Source of the DNA: Globodera rostochiensis
Taxonomy: Eukaryota > Nematoda > Chromadorea > Rhabditida > Heteroderidae
Direction of reading: 5' to 3'
DNA length: 64,000 nt
NCBI GenBank assembly: GCA_018350325.1
Contig: JAEVLN010000004.1
Span: 4,588,002 to 4,652,001 of the forward strand
The notes under the pieces are model-generated. The model saw nothing but the letters and a program-made list of their open reading frames with translations. It did not search any database and was not told the DNA's origin. Below are positions 28,625 to 40,700 of this stretch, in pieces. The position numbers and the translations under genes are program-made. The stretch's first letter is position 1, and each line of letters opens with the position of its first letter.

Positions 28625-29073
28625 TCAAACGTAAGAAATGTAGCAAGCTGCTCCTTGGGCCGGGAAATATCCGTTGACGTAGGCTAACACGGGAAAGCCC
28701 ATAAAACGGCACAAAAAAAACGGAGACTCACCCAAAATTTCACATTTAAATTGGAACTCGCCCAGCTGGAAGAGGTTGACCGCCCTGCAGTTCCGGTGCA
28801 GACAAGCCGCTTTGCACTCGTCGATGTCCTTGATTTGGCATTGGACGTTTGAGGCGGCAAATAAGTAATAAACTTGCCTGGACTTGGTCGATCTCGTAAA
28901 TTTTGCCTCCCCGGCATTCCATGTTCTGCATCAGATGGTACGGCTTGTCGTTGACGTATTGAATCTGGGGAAGGGCTAAAAACAGACAAAAGAGCTACAA
29001 AATGAGCGAAAGTCTCACAAACGCAACACGCCGTCAGACCGGCAAGCACCAGACAGAAGAGAGGGCTCCACAT
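28625..29073 (-). CDS. Small secreted PAN/apple-like cysteine-rich protein
   Basis: The start at 29073 gives a signal peptide, MWSPLFCLVLAGLTACC. Exon 2 carries LPQIQYVNDKPYHLMQNMEC and RGGKIYEIDQVQ. The next intron (28829-28877) starts GCAAGT and ends AAG, a GC-AG intron with the usual extended donor. It joins to DIDECKAACLHRNCRAVNLF and QLGEFQFKCEIL. The last intron leads in phase to AYVNGYFPAQGAACYISYV and the stop at 28625-28627. The mature part is about 80 residues with six cysteines in a C...C-x3-C-x4-C...C...C arrangement, and the ECKAAC...CRAVNLF phrase is typical of PAN/apple domains, which bind proteins or glycans outside the cell. All junctions are phase-consistent. The ligand and role are unknown. 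Confidence 0.75.
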
Positions 29074-31051
29074 GGTGGTCAAAAGGAGAGGAGATGAACG
29101 CTTCGGGGGATGGCGGAAGAAGAAGAGGACGACGGAGGCGGTGAGAAGCATTCCCTCGAGCACCTTTTATACCGGGAAACGCACAAATAAATACATTCAA
29201 GCAAAAGAATGAATGGCCAATACCCCGGGGGGGAGGGGGAAAGCGAATGAATTGAATACGAACGGTAAAGGGGGGGGGGGACAAACAAAATGAATGGCCA
29301 AATAATGTACGACGTATCACAAAGAATAACAATCAAAAAAAAGACGAGGAGACAACTTTCCTGCTGTTCCCAATAATTCGCCATTATAAGGCCGCTCAGC
29401 CGTTCACAAAGTCCTCCGACTATTTTATTGGTTTGGCAATGTTAATGGACGTGCAAAATGAATAAAATGTTTGGGTCTGATCAGTAAATGACCGCTTCCG
29501 ACCCAAGTAAAATCGCTCGCATTGACTTAACCCAATGGCGCCGATGAGTGCGTGTGGTAATTTCGATCAAATGAAATTCAATTGGACGAATCACTCACCC
29601 ACCACTAATCTCTCTCTATCAACAACAATAATGCATTGAAAGGCCAAATTGTGGGCTCTAACGGGAAGAGGGAATTGGTGGGGACAAACATTTTCAACTT
29701 TTTCCAAACGAGAAGGACCACAAAAAGGGGGGGGGGGTGTGGATGGATTTTCGACTGTGGCTGAGATAGAGACGGAGATTGATGTATTTTGTCCAAGTCG
29801 GGAGTTGGTGGAAGGGTCGGGTCGTCTGCTCGGAGTCAGTCAGTGGGGGGAGTGTAAGAGTTGAATGTGAAGGACGGTAAAGTGGATTTCCTTCCAATTC
29901 CCAACTTACCCCCCCCCCCGCCCACCAGCACTCCTTCGCTTCCGATCCTCCATAACTGTCGATGGGAAAGGAAGATAGGGCGAGAGTCTCGATCTCAGTG
30001 TGTGTTCCATGTCCCCCTCCCCCTCATAGAGGGAACTGGTCGGTGGGTTCGAATTTGGGAAGGAGGGAGGGGGATATGGCCAATCCAATCAACAAGAACC
30101 CTCCATCGCGCCGTCTCACTCTGCAAATTCATCGTCATTAAATAAAGAGGAAGAAGTTACAAAAAAGCGACAATTTTTCCCGCATAGAAATTTTAAAAAA
30201 TTTCGAATTCGGGTTCGGGGTTCGGAATTTGCAAAAAGTGCGGGACGTTTCAGTGCAGCAAAGTTTGGAAAGCTATAACTTTTTCCAAACTTAAAAAAAC
30301 CAGTTGTGCTTAGTACTTTTTGCAAGTTCTAAGTCTTTAGAAGTTTTCATTAAGAAAAAGCTAAGCGATTCGAAACATTTCAAAAAAGTTATAGCCGCAC
30401 GAACAAAATTAGCCCGAAAAACATGAACTTTTTGTTTGTTTGTACATATGGCTATAACTTTTTTGAACTGTTTCCAATAGCTTAGCTTTTTCTTAATGAA
30501 AACTTCTAAAGAATTAGAGCTTTCAAAAAGTACTAAGCATGACTAGTTTTGTTAAGTTTGGAAAAAGTTATAGCGTTTCAAACTTTGCCGCACTGAAACG
30601 TGCTCCGAAAAATTATATTCGAATTTGTAAACAATCATTACGCCAAATATTAACTTTACGCCAAATATTTAACTAAGTGAAAAAAAATACATTTTATCAG
30701 CGCACTTCCCGAAACCTAACAAAAAAAAGCAGCAGGAACAGCCAAAAGACACCAAAAAGCATCATAAAATCATTTTAAAATTTTACTATCATTGACTTTC
30801 CAAAAAACTAAAATGATGCTAAAGTAGCAGAGATAAGACCCCGGCTATATACGGAAGAACAGCCATTACTTGCCCTTTTGTTGTAATTTTGTGCCTTTTA
30901 GAGATTTTAGACCAAAACCAACTTACCTAACTATTAGCTAATCCTTCATATTACATTTTACTTTTTTCTATTTATAATGTTCCTCTAAAAGTACAGAATT
31001 TAATTGATATTAATCATTTCTATCGATTGAGAAGAATACGAAAAATTCAAC
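29074..31051. other. Spacer with fold-back element
   Basis: Divergent spacer between the PAN-like gene (-) and LEM-2 (+). Several G or C runs occur (29269-29280, 29728-29737, 29908-29919). A 357-bp fold-back repeat lies at 30245-30601. Open frames here are short and lack domains. No gene called. Confidence 0.45.
30245..30601. repeat. Fold-back (long inverted-repeat) element
   Basis: The left arm (30245 to about 30395) begins ACGTTTCAGTGC and the right arm (about 30450-30601) ends GCACTGAAACGT. Between them the arms continue to pair over roughly 150 bases with some mismatches, including AGTTTGGAAA, AGCTATAACTTTT, AGTACTTTTTG, TAGAAGTTTTCATTAAG and AAAAGCTAAGC. The central loop is about 55 bases. 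Transcripts would form a long hairpin. There is no coding capacity, so it is probably a non-autonomous fold-back element. Confidence 0.8.
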
Positions 31052-33915
31052 ATGAAGCCGGTCTCGGAACTTACCAACGAAGAGTTGAAGGCGGAATTGT
31101 CATCGTTTGGATTTATGGCGGGCCCAATAACCGGGACCACCCGAAGCATTTTGCAGAAGAAGTTGGAATCTTTTCGCAACGGCTCAGGTGCTTTATCGAA
31201 GACGAAAACATCAGGAAAGAAGACAAGAACAGAAACGGCAAATGCTCCGGCATTGAAAGCCAAGGAGTAAGTTTTGAATTGCAAAAAGTGGAAAAAACAT
31301 TCTTTTTTATTAAGTAATAAGATGGACTCCCCTTGTTTCAATCCCAATATTTCATCTGCCCTTAACGACGCCGACACCTCTTCAAATTCTTTCAAAACTT
31401 CTTTCGTCGACTCTACCGCTGTTAAAAACCGAACGCCCACTCCACCAAGAAAACAGACGGCTTCAACTCGCATTCCGCTGCGACAGCAAGCGATTTCCGG
31501 GGTAGCTGAACCCGGAAGCGGGCGAATTGTGCAGAGCGGAGGCCCGTTTGGTCATTCATCAACCTCATCGGCGTCGGGTGGTATGTTAAGTCCAAGTCCA
31601 AACTGTGTATGTTCGTTACTAAATGTTTAGGTTCGATCCGTTACTCAAGAAGCAGCTTCGGCACTGGACGCATCGAAGCGGTTTCACCGCTTGACCACGG
31701 TTCTAGACGTTATGTGTCTGGCACGCCAGCTTTTGGAACCAACTTTGGACAAGAAGACGATGAGGAAGAGGACGACCACACAGAGTCTTCACGCATTTTG
31801 TCACAATCAACTCGCTTTACATCGAATGAAGTTGGAACATATGGTGGGAGTGTAAAAAAAGCGTCGCCAGTGGAGAATTTTAAAAAGTTGGCCTGGGGCT
31901 TCTTTTCGCGTCCGCTTGGCACTTCAACGCCGTGCTCTGATGTGATTTATTTAATTTGAAACTTTAATTTAAAAAAAAATACAAATTTAGACCGGCAACA
32001 AATATGTCGGGTACGCGTCCAACAAATACAAGCGCCATTCGCCTCCCTCTTTTGACTCGGGGGGCGCTCGGTTCTTCGATCCGAAAAAGATTTCGCCCGA
32101 CACTTCGCGTTGGATTTCCCATGCGCTAGTCGCATTTTTTGCTATCCTTTTCTTTACGTATGTGGCCAAAGCGCATCCGGAGGTGATCTCTAACGGAATC
32201 TCTGCGACTGCGGGTAATCTCTAAATATTTGAATTATACGCTTCTATTTTATTGGAATTTGTTTCATTCTGGAAAGAAAATAACTTCTTAAACTTTCAGG
32301 TTTTGCAGCGACAACCTTCCACTTTCTCTACAACTACGCCATCCTTCCAATTGTCGTGGTTCTCATCGGTATATTTCATTTTTTTTTGAAATGCAGTTGC
32401 CTTTTTTAGTTGGACTTTTCGTTGTTGGCGTCTATAAATTGGCGGATTATCGCAACCGTCAGAAAGCGGAAGAGAGCAGGAAGCTTATGCTTTTGGTGGA
32501 ACGCATAACGGACATTATTTACGAATCGGGCAGTTCAGGGGTGGCCGAGCCGCATGTGCGCGACATGATCATGCCGCCTACTAAGTGAGAGAGTAGCCTG
32601 GAGATGAATTATGGCGGTACAGCCCCCCCCCCCACCGAATTCTTAGGCTGTTTTTAAGTCTGAAGAAGCAGATTAACCTTTTTAGCCGGGGTTAAATGTT
32701 TCTGAGGTGGTGGCAAATAACGGCTTTCCATATAGAGCCCCGACCGAACGGTATAAAAATCGACAAACTTTTCGATTAAAAAAATCTCCATATATCGGAG
32801 TTTTTATCACCGAAATATTTGAATAATATCATTAATTTATTCAGGCGTTCGGAAGCTGATGCCAAACGTTGGCAGGAGGCGGCTCTTTTCATCAACAACG
32901 AGGACTCGCGTATTCGTACAGAAATTCGTTTGATTGATGGGACTGAATGCAATGTGTGGATTTGGGTCGGAGCGGGCAAACAGCGCTGGCAGGGCACCGG
33001 TAATTGAATGAGAATAGAAATGAATGACACGCACCAAAAGCCGGCCGCAAAAAAAGAAGCGAATCACTTCAATTCAACTTAAATATTTATCGCTTGCGTC
33101 TTTAATTCTGAATATAATTTGATCCATCGGCCTTTTCTGCATTTTGATGAAATTTTAAGGCACGTAGCCCCTACGAGGACAAAATCAATCCAAAAATTTT
33201 CAATGTTAAACATTTGCTGCCGGCTACGGGCCTTCAGTAATATAATCTCTATTGTTTGATGCCTTTTTTGTTTTGTGGAATAAATCAGTTTTTACGAAAA
33301 TATATCGGAATTTTAGCCGTTCTAGAAGGATCTCCGATGGCTCGGATTCCTGAACAAGCATTGACGCGTTGTTTGAAATTGCGTGGAATTAGTTTTTCGA
33401 CAAAGTGAGCTCTGCAAATTCTAATCTTTGTGTGATTACACTCGCTAAACTGTCGTAGTAATGCCGAGAGGGATTCCATTCGAAGGGAACTTCTGGGGAA
33501 ATTGCGTCCAATTCTTCCGAAACATATTGGCTTCGTCAGCGGTACCGAAAGTGTTGTCTACATTATGTTGAAGGTTGGCACATAACAAAATTTAGCTGAA
33601 ACATTCGTAAAGATTTGTCTAATGAATTTTAAGATTCAGCCACTAAAAGCAATGATTATATTGTACTTATAGTAAAAAGGATTATAGAAGTCTAAAGAAA
33701 CTTATCTACTTTAAAATTCAATACAGCCAGGCTTTTTACTTTCAGAATTTGAGTGATGCAAAGGATGCGTTTATGGCATTCCATTCACATTGGTTTAATG
33801 GTATGCCATTGTTCGTTCTTATCCAAATTTATTTTCTTCAAAAGGTAATTTGCTCACTGCCAAGTATGTGCGTGACCAACGTTATTTGGAACGATTTCCG
33901 GACGCGGATGAATGA
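31052..33915 (+). CDS. lem-2: LEM-2/MAN1-type inner nuclear membrane protein
   Basis: LEM-2 anchors chromatin to the inner nuclear membrane through BAF and the lamina and recruits ESCRT-III. The N-terminal LEM domain is clear: LTNEELKAELSSFGFMAGPI and RSILQKKLESF within residues 1-45. A Ser-rich nucleoplasmic linker follows (31320-31930), then YVGYASNKYKRHSPPSFDS. Two membrane helices enclose the lumenal part: ISHALVAFFAILFFTYVA and LPIVVVLIVGLFVVGVYK. The C-terminal MAN1/Src1p (MSC) domain has RKLMLLVERITDII, EADAKRWQEAALFI, IRTEIRLIDGTECNVWIW, then, across an intron in phase, VLEGSPMARIPEQALTRCLK and GISFST. Further exons continue to YVRDQRYLERFPDADE and the stop at 33913-33915. The two helices plus MSC domain mark it as LEM-2 and not emerin. 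An intron near 32622 contains a C run. Confidence 0.93.
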
Positions 33916-34221
33916 ACGAAATTGATGAATTCTAACTGTTAAGGTGTAAAACAACCCAAGGGCGTAGCCAGCAAATTTTTTCGGGGGGGGGGGCTAATTC
34001 AAAAAGTGCGAGTCTTAAGGGGCGTGTTTTTTGGTTTTATTAAATTCTGTTAAGGAATGTTTTGAAAAAATGTTCGATTTTTGAAGTGCCGCCAAGGAAC
34101 TTTTCTTCCTTCTTTCCCTTCACAAGATTTGTCTCACTGAACGTTTCACCCCCATTTAACCAAAAAATCATTTGTTTTATTGAAATTAAACGAAATCAAC
34201 ATATTTTAACATTATATGCAT
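33916..34221. other. Convergent spacer with truncated hAT-like element
   Basis: Lies between LEM-2 (+) and glucosidase I (-). At 33957 it has CAAGGGCGTAGCCAG, a G run, then CTAATTCAAAAAGTGCG and TCTTAAGGGGCG, the same order as the left half of the element at 1616-1723. The right end is absent, so this is a truncated copy. Confidence 0.6.
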
Positions 34222-37200
34222 TTAATCAAATTTCTCAGCCAGAATGTTTACAACTAATGCGGTCCAACCCGTAAACGGCCGAGTACCCATTCCCTCGCCG
34301 GTCCGATCGTTGTAATCTGCAAGTCTCAAAAGATTAAATCGCATTCCGATGGTCCCAGCCAATCTTCTTACTCTCCCATAAAAAGCCAGTCCGCGTATAC
34401 TGCTCGGCAATGTTGTGGATCACATTGTCCCTCAATCGATGATACAACTCAAGACTCATTTTGGCAAATGGACCGTCGGAGGTGGCATAATGGCGAAGTG
34501 CATCAAGCGCGAGATAATTAATCTGATCGCAATTCAAAATATCGGATAAACGGAAACAAATACATTGATCCAAATAGGCCCTCGCCAGTATGGTGGGTCA
34601 TGTTCAGTGTTGCGGGCCAAATAGTAAGGCGACTTTGTGGAAAGCGAACGCAAGCCAAAAGGTGTCCAAAGATGCTGTAATTCAAAAATCGGATTTACGC
34701 TATGCTTTTCTCATGCCTCAGTTCGGTTTAAGGAGCGCAGAATAATGCCAATTTTAGCATTGTCAGGAGGCAAAAGGCGCAAAAGCAGCGGAAACAAATT
34801 TACATATCCGAACACATTGTCCACTAACCGGAGACGCGGCTGCCCAACCGTTTTCCGTTTGAAAATCCTCTCTTGACTTACTCGCTGAGAATTTGTTTGA
34901 CTTGTTTTAGAGCGCTTCTCCGCGACTTCCTGGTTTTTAATATATTTCTATGGGTTTTTAGAATGTTTGAATGCCTGAAACAGCTGCACACGATCACTGT
35001 GCAGTCCAAAATCAGCATATTGCTGAGCCGATTCTGACCAATGCAATTTATCCAAAGCATTGATGTCGTTGTACAGTCGAACGTCCTCTTCTATGGTCGG
35101 CACCCAAACCGAGTCGCCAAAAGTTTCGGCCAATTGACGAAGAACTTTACTGCTTAACGCCATCCAACATCGCAAATCCAAGTGATATTCCTGGGCAGGA
35201 TAATCAAGAATATCAAATTTGACGGGAATGGAGATGTGTTTATGGCGAGATGTTCAGCTGACCTCGGCAGATGGATGGGTCGCACGAGGAAAGTCGTCCA
35301 ACCCACTCGGCAACACTTTCGGGTTCAGCTCCGTCTGTGTGGTTCTGTTCCTTCCTTGCCATTGCATTGTTCCCACTTTCGGCCCTTTCTGAGTTTCGCG
35401 CAACCAAAGGTAAAACTGTTTAATGCGTGGATAGAGCAGAGAAAGACGAGTCGAATGGCGGTTGAACAACTGTCGAGAAACAAAAAAATGTAAGACAAAC
35501 CACAAAAATAGTCTGGTAGATATGATCAATATTCTGAATGTACCGGGCTGTCGCGGAGAAATTTCTCGAGGACAAAGAAAAACATTGGTGGGTTGGCAAC
35601 GAATGGGCTCTGGACAAGAAATTCTGATGGAACTCTGGCTTGGGCTTCGAGACCCAAAATCTTAATTTAAAATAAAATGTGTTTTTAATTAATTCTAATA
35701 CCATTTCACGTGGCATCCAGCCATCAATGTTCATCGAATCAAGCCAAGAAGCAAAAATCTACAAACAAATTATCTCAATCCCGAGATTTCCAATTTAAAT
35801 TTGAGTAGGGTTGGGCTTCCGACGTTGGGAGCAAAACTATTTAACAGAATCCAAATTCCATTGAAATTAACCTGAAGTGTAAGCTGAGGATCGAAATGTC
35901 GAATTACCAAATTGTGGAAACCTTCCAATTGAATATTTGCCATTTCAAAAAATGAACTCGTACCTTCGTCCCACAAAAATCCACGAGGAAAAAAAGGTCT
36001 AGAAGGCACAGCAGAGATCAGCGAGAGGGGTCCATACGGACGAATTTGTTCGGAATTGTCTGTTTTTACTAAGGAATCGCCGTGCCAAACACCGATGCCT
36101 CCCAGCAAACTGGACAAAGCGACCCGTGCGAGGTGACGAAGTAAATTTGAGTCATTCTAAGTTTAATTACATCAGATAAAACAAGATTTAAATTACTTGG
36201 TAGTCAACTGGAAATACTTCATCGAATTTTTGCTCAAATTGCTCCAACTTTTGAATAAAATTACTTTCGAAGTTGTTCATTTTCTCGTCATCTTCAGCAA
36301 GTAGTTCCAACTCAACAGTAATATTTTCTTAACTTTGCTTTTACGTGTTTTCGTAAATATTTTATAACTTGAAAAAGTAATCTGGACAGCTGCGAAATTG
36401 GCCTCCCCATCGTTTGAACCGGGGATACCTTCATTTTGCACTAAAACCAGCTCGAGCCTCCCTTCCTTTCTCCCTATCGAAGCTTTCAGCAATTCGTTTA
36501 CGTGCCGCATGTCCAAAAAGGGTGGAATTTTGTAGGCAATGCTGGAAACGGCTTCGGAGGAAAAATCTCCAGACAGACGAAGGTTCATCCCAAATTGGCC
36601 GAGTAAAGAGGAGTACCCATCGACAAAGATATAGTCGCTTCCTTCAGATACGCGATGATGCAAAAGATTGCTTGGCAAAAGTTGTGACGTTTCGTCCTGC
36701 AGAGCCAAGTAGAATACCAATGCATAGGTTTGAGTGGCATTCGCTGAAAGATGCACTTTCCAGGATTTTCTGCCATTTGCTAGCCAGTCCACTTGCATTC
36801 CCAAGTCATTGTCTTCAATTAACTCGCGCCCAAAAGATCGTCCATCATGAGCGAGCCATGAAAATTTCACATTATCGCCTAAAACAACATAAAACAAAAT
36901 TGATTTTAGAATAATAAGACGCAATGCCCTCAAAAACCTTTTCTTAAATTGGATCGAAACAGGTGAAACCAGCCCGACTATACGACAATTTAACCGTACC
37001 ATGATCACACCAATGCCGAAGTGACAATTCCTGGGGAAATTCCCCATTCGGCTGCTGATACCAAATAATACCAAAAAGAGGGGATTCTGGATGCTTTATT
37101 TTTAATCCAAAATAAAGATGCGGTCTGTATGTGCTCCAGCTGGTCTATGGAATGAATGGACATGGTAAAGATAATAATTCCGAACTTTAACACGCTTCAC

Positions 37201-37431
37201 CTGATTATAAAGGTCTTCGACTAAGGCTAATGGAAGTGTTGATTTTTGCAGCAGGTCGTGCTGACTGGAAAAATTGCCCCATAGAAAAAGGCAGGCAACA
37301 GCAAAAACGCAAAATATTAAAACAAAAAATTTTGCCGATAATTTTGCATTTTCTTTTGTCGATTTGGATTCAACTGAATGAGCTTGTTGTTTGTATCCAC
37401 GACGTTGTCTTATCGAATGCCCATTGTTCAT
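34222..37431 (-). CDS. MOGS: Mannosyl-oligosaccharide glucosidase (ER glucosidase I, GH63)
   Basis: Removes the outermost alpha-1,2-glucose of N-glycans in the ER, the first trimming step before calnexin binding. The start at 37431 gives a basic cytoplasmic tail and one signal anchor ([19 protein letters not shown], about residues 34-52), a type II topology. The lumenal part has [37 protein letters not shown] and the [16 protein letters not shown] region. The GH63 catalytic (alpha/alpha)6 part follows: [91 protein letters not shown] and [20 protein letters not shown], with the stop at 34222-34224. These blocks, including PRGFLWDEG and YWRGPIW, are diagnostic for the family. Exons are many and short. 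The gene is convergent with LEM-2 and divergent from MASK. Confidence 0.95.
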
Positions 37432-37786
37432 TGGAATTTAAACTTAAAAAAAAAGAAGTAACTGCAGCGGTCTCCCCTTCAAAAAACATAAATTCTAAAG
37501 TTATGCAAAATGTTTCTAGGGGGTTTTTAAGCTATCTTGACCTACATATAAGCACCTTTTTCTATGCTCGACTTCGGAGTAAATGTGGGTTAACTAGAGT
37601 CAGGCGCGGGACTGATCCCGCGCGGTCCCACGCCGCAATCCCGCATTTTTGCAAATCCGATCCGCACGAGATTTCGAAAACAAATCCCCCAGCGGGATCC
37701 AGCAATTGGAAATTTTGTTAGTGAATAATGTCAGTTTATTCAAAATTAGTTTGACGTTTTGCCAAATCTTTCAAATTAAAGACTCG

Positions 37787-40700
37787 ATGCCCACAATCAC
37801 AAATTACAGAAGTGAAGCAAGCACCCTAAGACGCCACAAAAATCCACAAAGGTGATCCTGCCAGTACTTCTTTCTTAACACCCCCTCAGGTCCAAACGTT
37901 TTCTGATAAGACGCCAACATTATGCTTAAAATTATGGTACTAAAAGGGTTCGGTTTCAGCCAGTTATCGGGTCCGAATCGTTCGGTATCGGTTAACCGAG
38001 GAAGTCTCAGAAACCGTCCCCTACCTTATGAGTTCAATTTTTGCCACTATTTACCACTTTTTCTCAATTATTTGAGATTTTTGCTCAGCATTTTGTTATG
38101 TATAGATTAATCCGAGCCCAATCGCGTTCAACGGTTCGGTTCGGAAACGCCAACCCTAGTTCAATTTATCCGTTCATTAAGCATTTGTAGTAATTAACTT
38201 TTTGGTTCCCAAGAAAAGAGGAAGGCGCTCTAAAACGTCTGGGACGCAGTTTGATGACGTAGTTGACCCTGCCCTTATTGTAAGTTCCTCAAAACCCCTT
38301 GATGCGTTGCCTCTGCTGCCTTCTGTGTATGTTTTTGTCATTCCTGAGTTTCATCTTTATTTCTTCTGGATCCTCTTCAATTTACTGCGTTAATTATTTA
38401 TATTTACATACATACAGTTCATATACATAAATTGTTTGTTGCAATATTTATAAATTTAGATTTTTATTTGTTTGACAAAAATTTCAGTCGACTGCTTATG
38501 GTTTTCAGTAAACAATGGCAATGAAGGACCTTTTTTGTTTAGTTGTCAGTTTCTTTTTTTTAAATCGCAATTTAAATTCCTTGCTCTAGAATGCCTTTAT
38601 AAATCGGAACAAAGTGACTGAAGACAATCAAAAGCTTGCTGTTCCAATTGAGGCTGCCGAAGACACTCGGGTTTTGCCCGGTTCAAGTTCTTCGACTTCG
38701 AAGGCAAAGAACGGCAATCTCTTCCCTTCATTGGAACCGTTCCAGCAACTTTTGCCTGATCTTTGCGGAATGGACATGAATCAACAGAAGAAATTACACA
38801 AAGGTAATTTTATATATTTGAAAGTGCCAGTATTTATGTTATAGCATTGTATTCTGCTGGAGTGAATGCTGCACTTTCTCTTGAGAAATTTGTTTGTGAA
38901 GTTCCAAAAAAGAGAGTCGATAACACTGGTTCTGATGAGACCTTTCCTGAGGACTTCGATGTGAATGAGGTCGGCTCTTCGTCGTTTTGCGTTTTTTAAA
39001 ATTATTTTTTGTTTGAGAAAAACATAAATAAGCATCGCTTACATCATTCGCTTTTTCAGGTCCTTGAACATCTTAATAAGTCGGCCTTTGACGATGCATC
39101 AAAAACTTTTCGGATGATGTCGAATAATATGGAAGAAATAATGCAAAAGATGAATGGTGGAAAAATGCTGATGACAATGATTTCCAATGAAGTTGCAGCG
39201 GCTGCTTTGGCTGCATTTGCCTCCGCGACTCTGCGAAAACCTCCAACCAAACATGTGGAGAATTTGATGCAAACGTCCCAGGTCGATTTGATGGGGTTTG
39301 GTAGAATTAACGATATTCATATTGAGTAATTATGTCTGGTTGAAAAGACCGATTGGAAACAAATAAAACTTTTTAACTCTTTTAGGAAAATGGACATCCA
39401 TTACTGGTTGATGAAGACACTTCCGACACGGACCCGATTCTTTCGCGAGAGATGAAACGGTCTGCTTCCCTTTGCAAGACGACTGCCGAACAAATGCCAA
39501 CCGAAATTGTTCGGCAGCGACCCTCGTCCTGTGGTCGGGACATCACCAAATACAATGGAATTGCCATCACCAACAACAATAACATTAGCTTAACCGCTCC
39601 AAAATCTAACCCAACGACAAACACTTCGCACAGTTCAATTGTCACTGTCGCGGAATTGGACGACGACGACGAATGCGCCTGTAACTCCGTAGTTGACGAG
39701 GAGATTGAGGGGGATGACAGTTTGTTCAGATATGTCTGCGCTGCAGGAGTAAGTGCTGCAATCAATTGAACGAATTTATTATGTAATTTTTTAAGTACGA
39801 CGATTTGGCAAAACTTCTCATCTCCATGCGAAATTCTGCCGAGTTTGTTCAACAAAGTGACAGTACTCCGCTAATGGAGGTACTTGAACGAACACAAGTG
39901 TTTCTATAATTTCTTTTTTTTTCCAGTCATGCTGCGGCGGACATTCTGACGTCGTTCGAATCCTTGTCCAGGCAGGTGCTGATGTGAATGCTCTGAGCTC
40001 AACCCAAAACACAGCTTTAATCTACGCATGCGCTTCCGGCCACATCGAGGTCGCATTTTATTTAAACACAAAAATGGACCTTTTTTTAGTGCGTGAGAGA
40101 ATTGTTGGCAACTGGTCGTTGTGATCTGACCATTCGCAATGAAGCGGGTCATTGTGCTCTGATGGAAGCGGCCAACATTGGAAACGTGGAAATTATGAAA
40201 GCACTAATTCAACATGGCGCAAAAGTCACATGCGTGGTTGAAAGTGTTGAATACAAAGTGCCCAATGATCTTTTCAGCATTTATTCTAATTTATTTCGTT
40301 AAAGGAGTCGCCACTCACTCTCGCGGCATTTAAAGGCCATTACGATGCAGCCAAATACCTACTCTCGCTAATGTCGGAGACAAAAAATGAGCAGGAGGAG
40401 GAGGAGCTTTATACGGCTTTGATTGAAGCGTCAATGGATGGTCACGTTGAGGTGGCGAAATTGCTTTTGAGTGCAGGCGCCAAAGTCAATATGGTCAACG
40501 AGTCCTTTGAGAATCCGCTGACTTTAGCAGCTGGTGGAGGACATAACGAAATGGTAACAAATCATAAACAATAAGAATAGTTCGTACTATACGAACAAAT
40601 GGTCCCTTCCTCCCGAAATGTTTTTGACAAAAAACCCATTGGCTGTCCCTTTTGATTTGCAAAATTATAACACTTTTTAGAATATGTTTTTTGTCATTAT

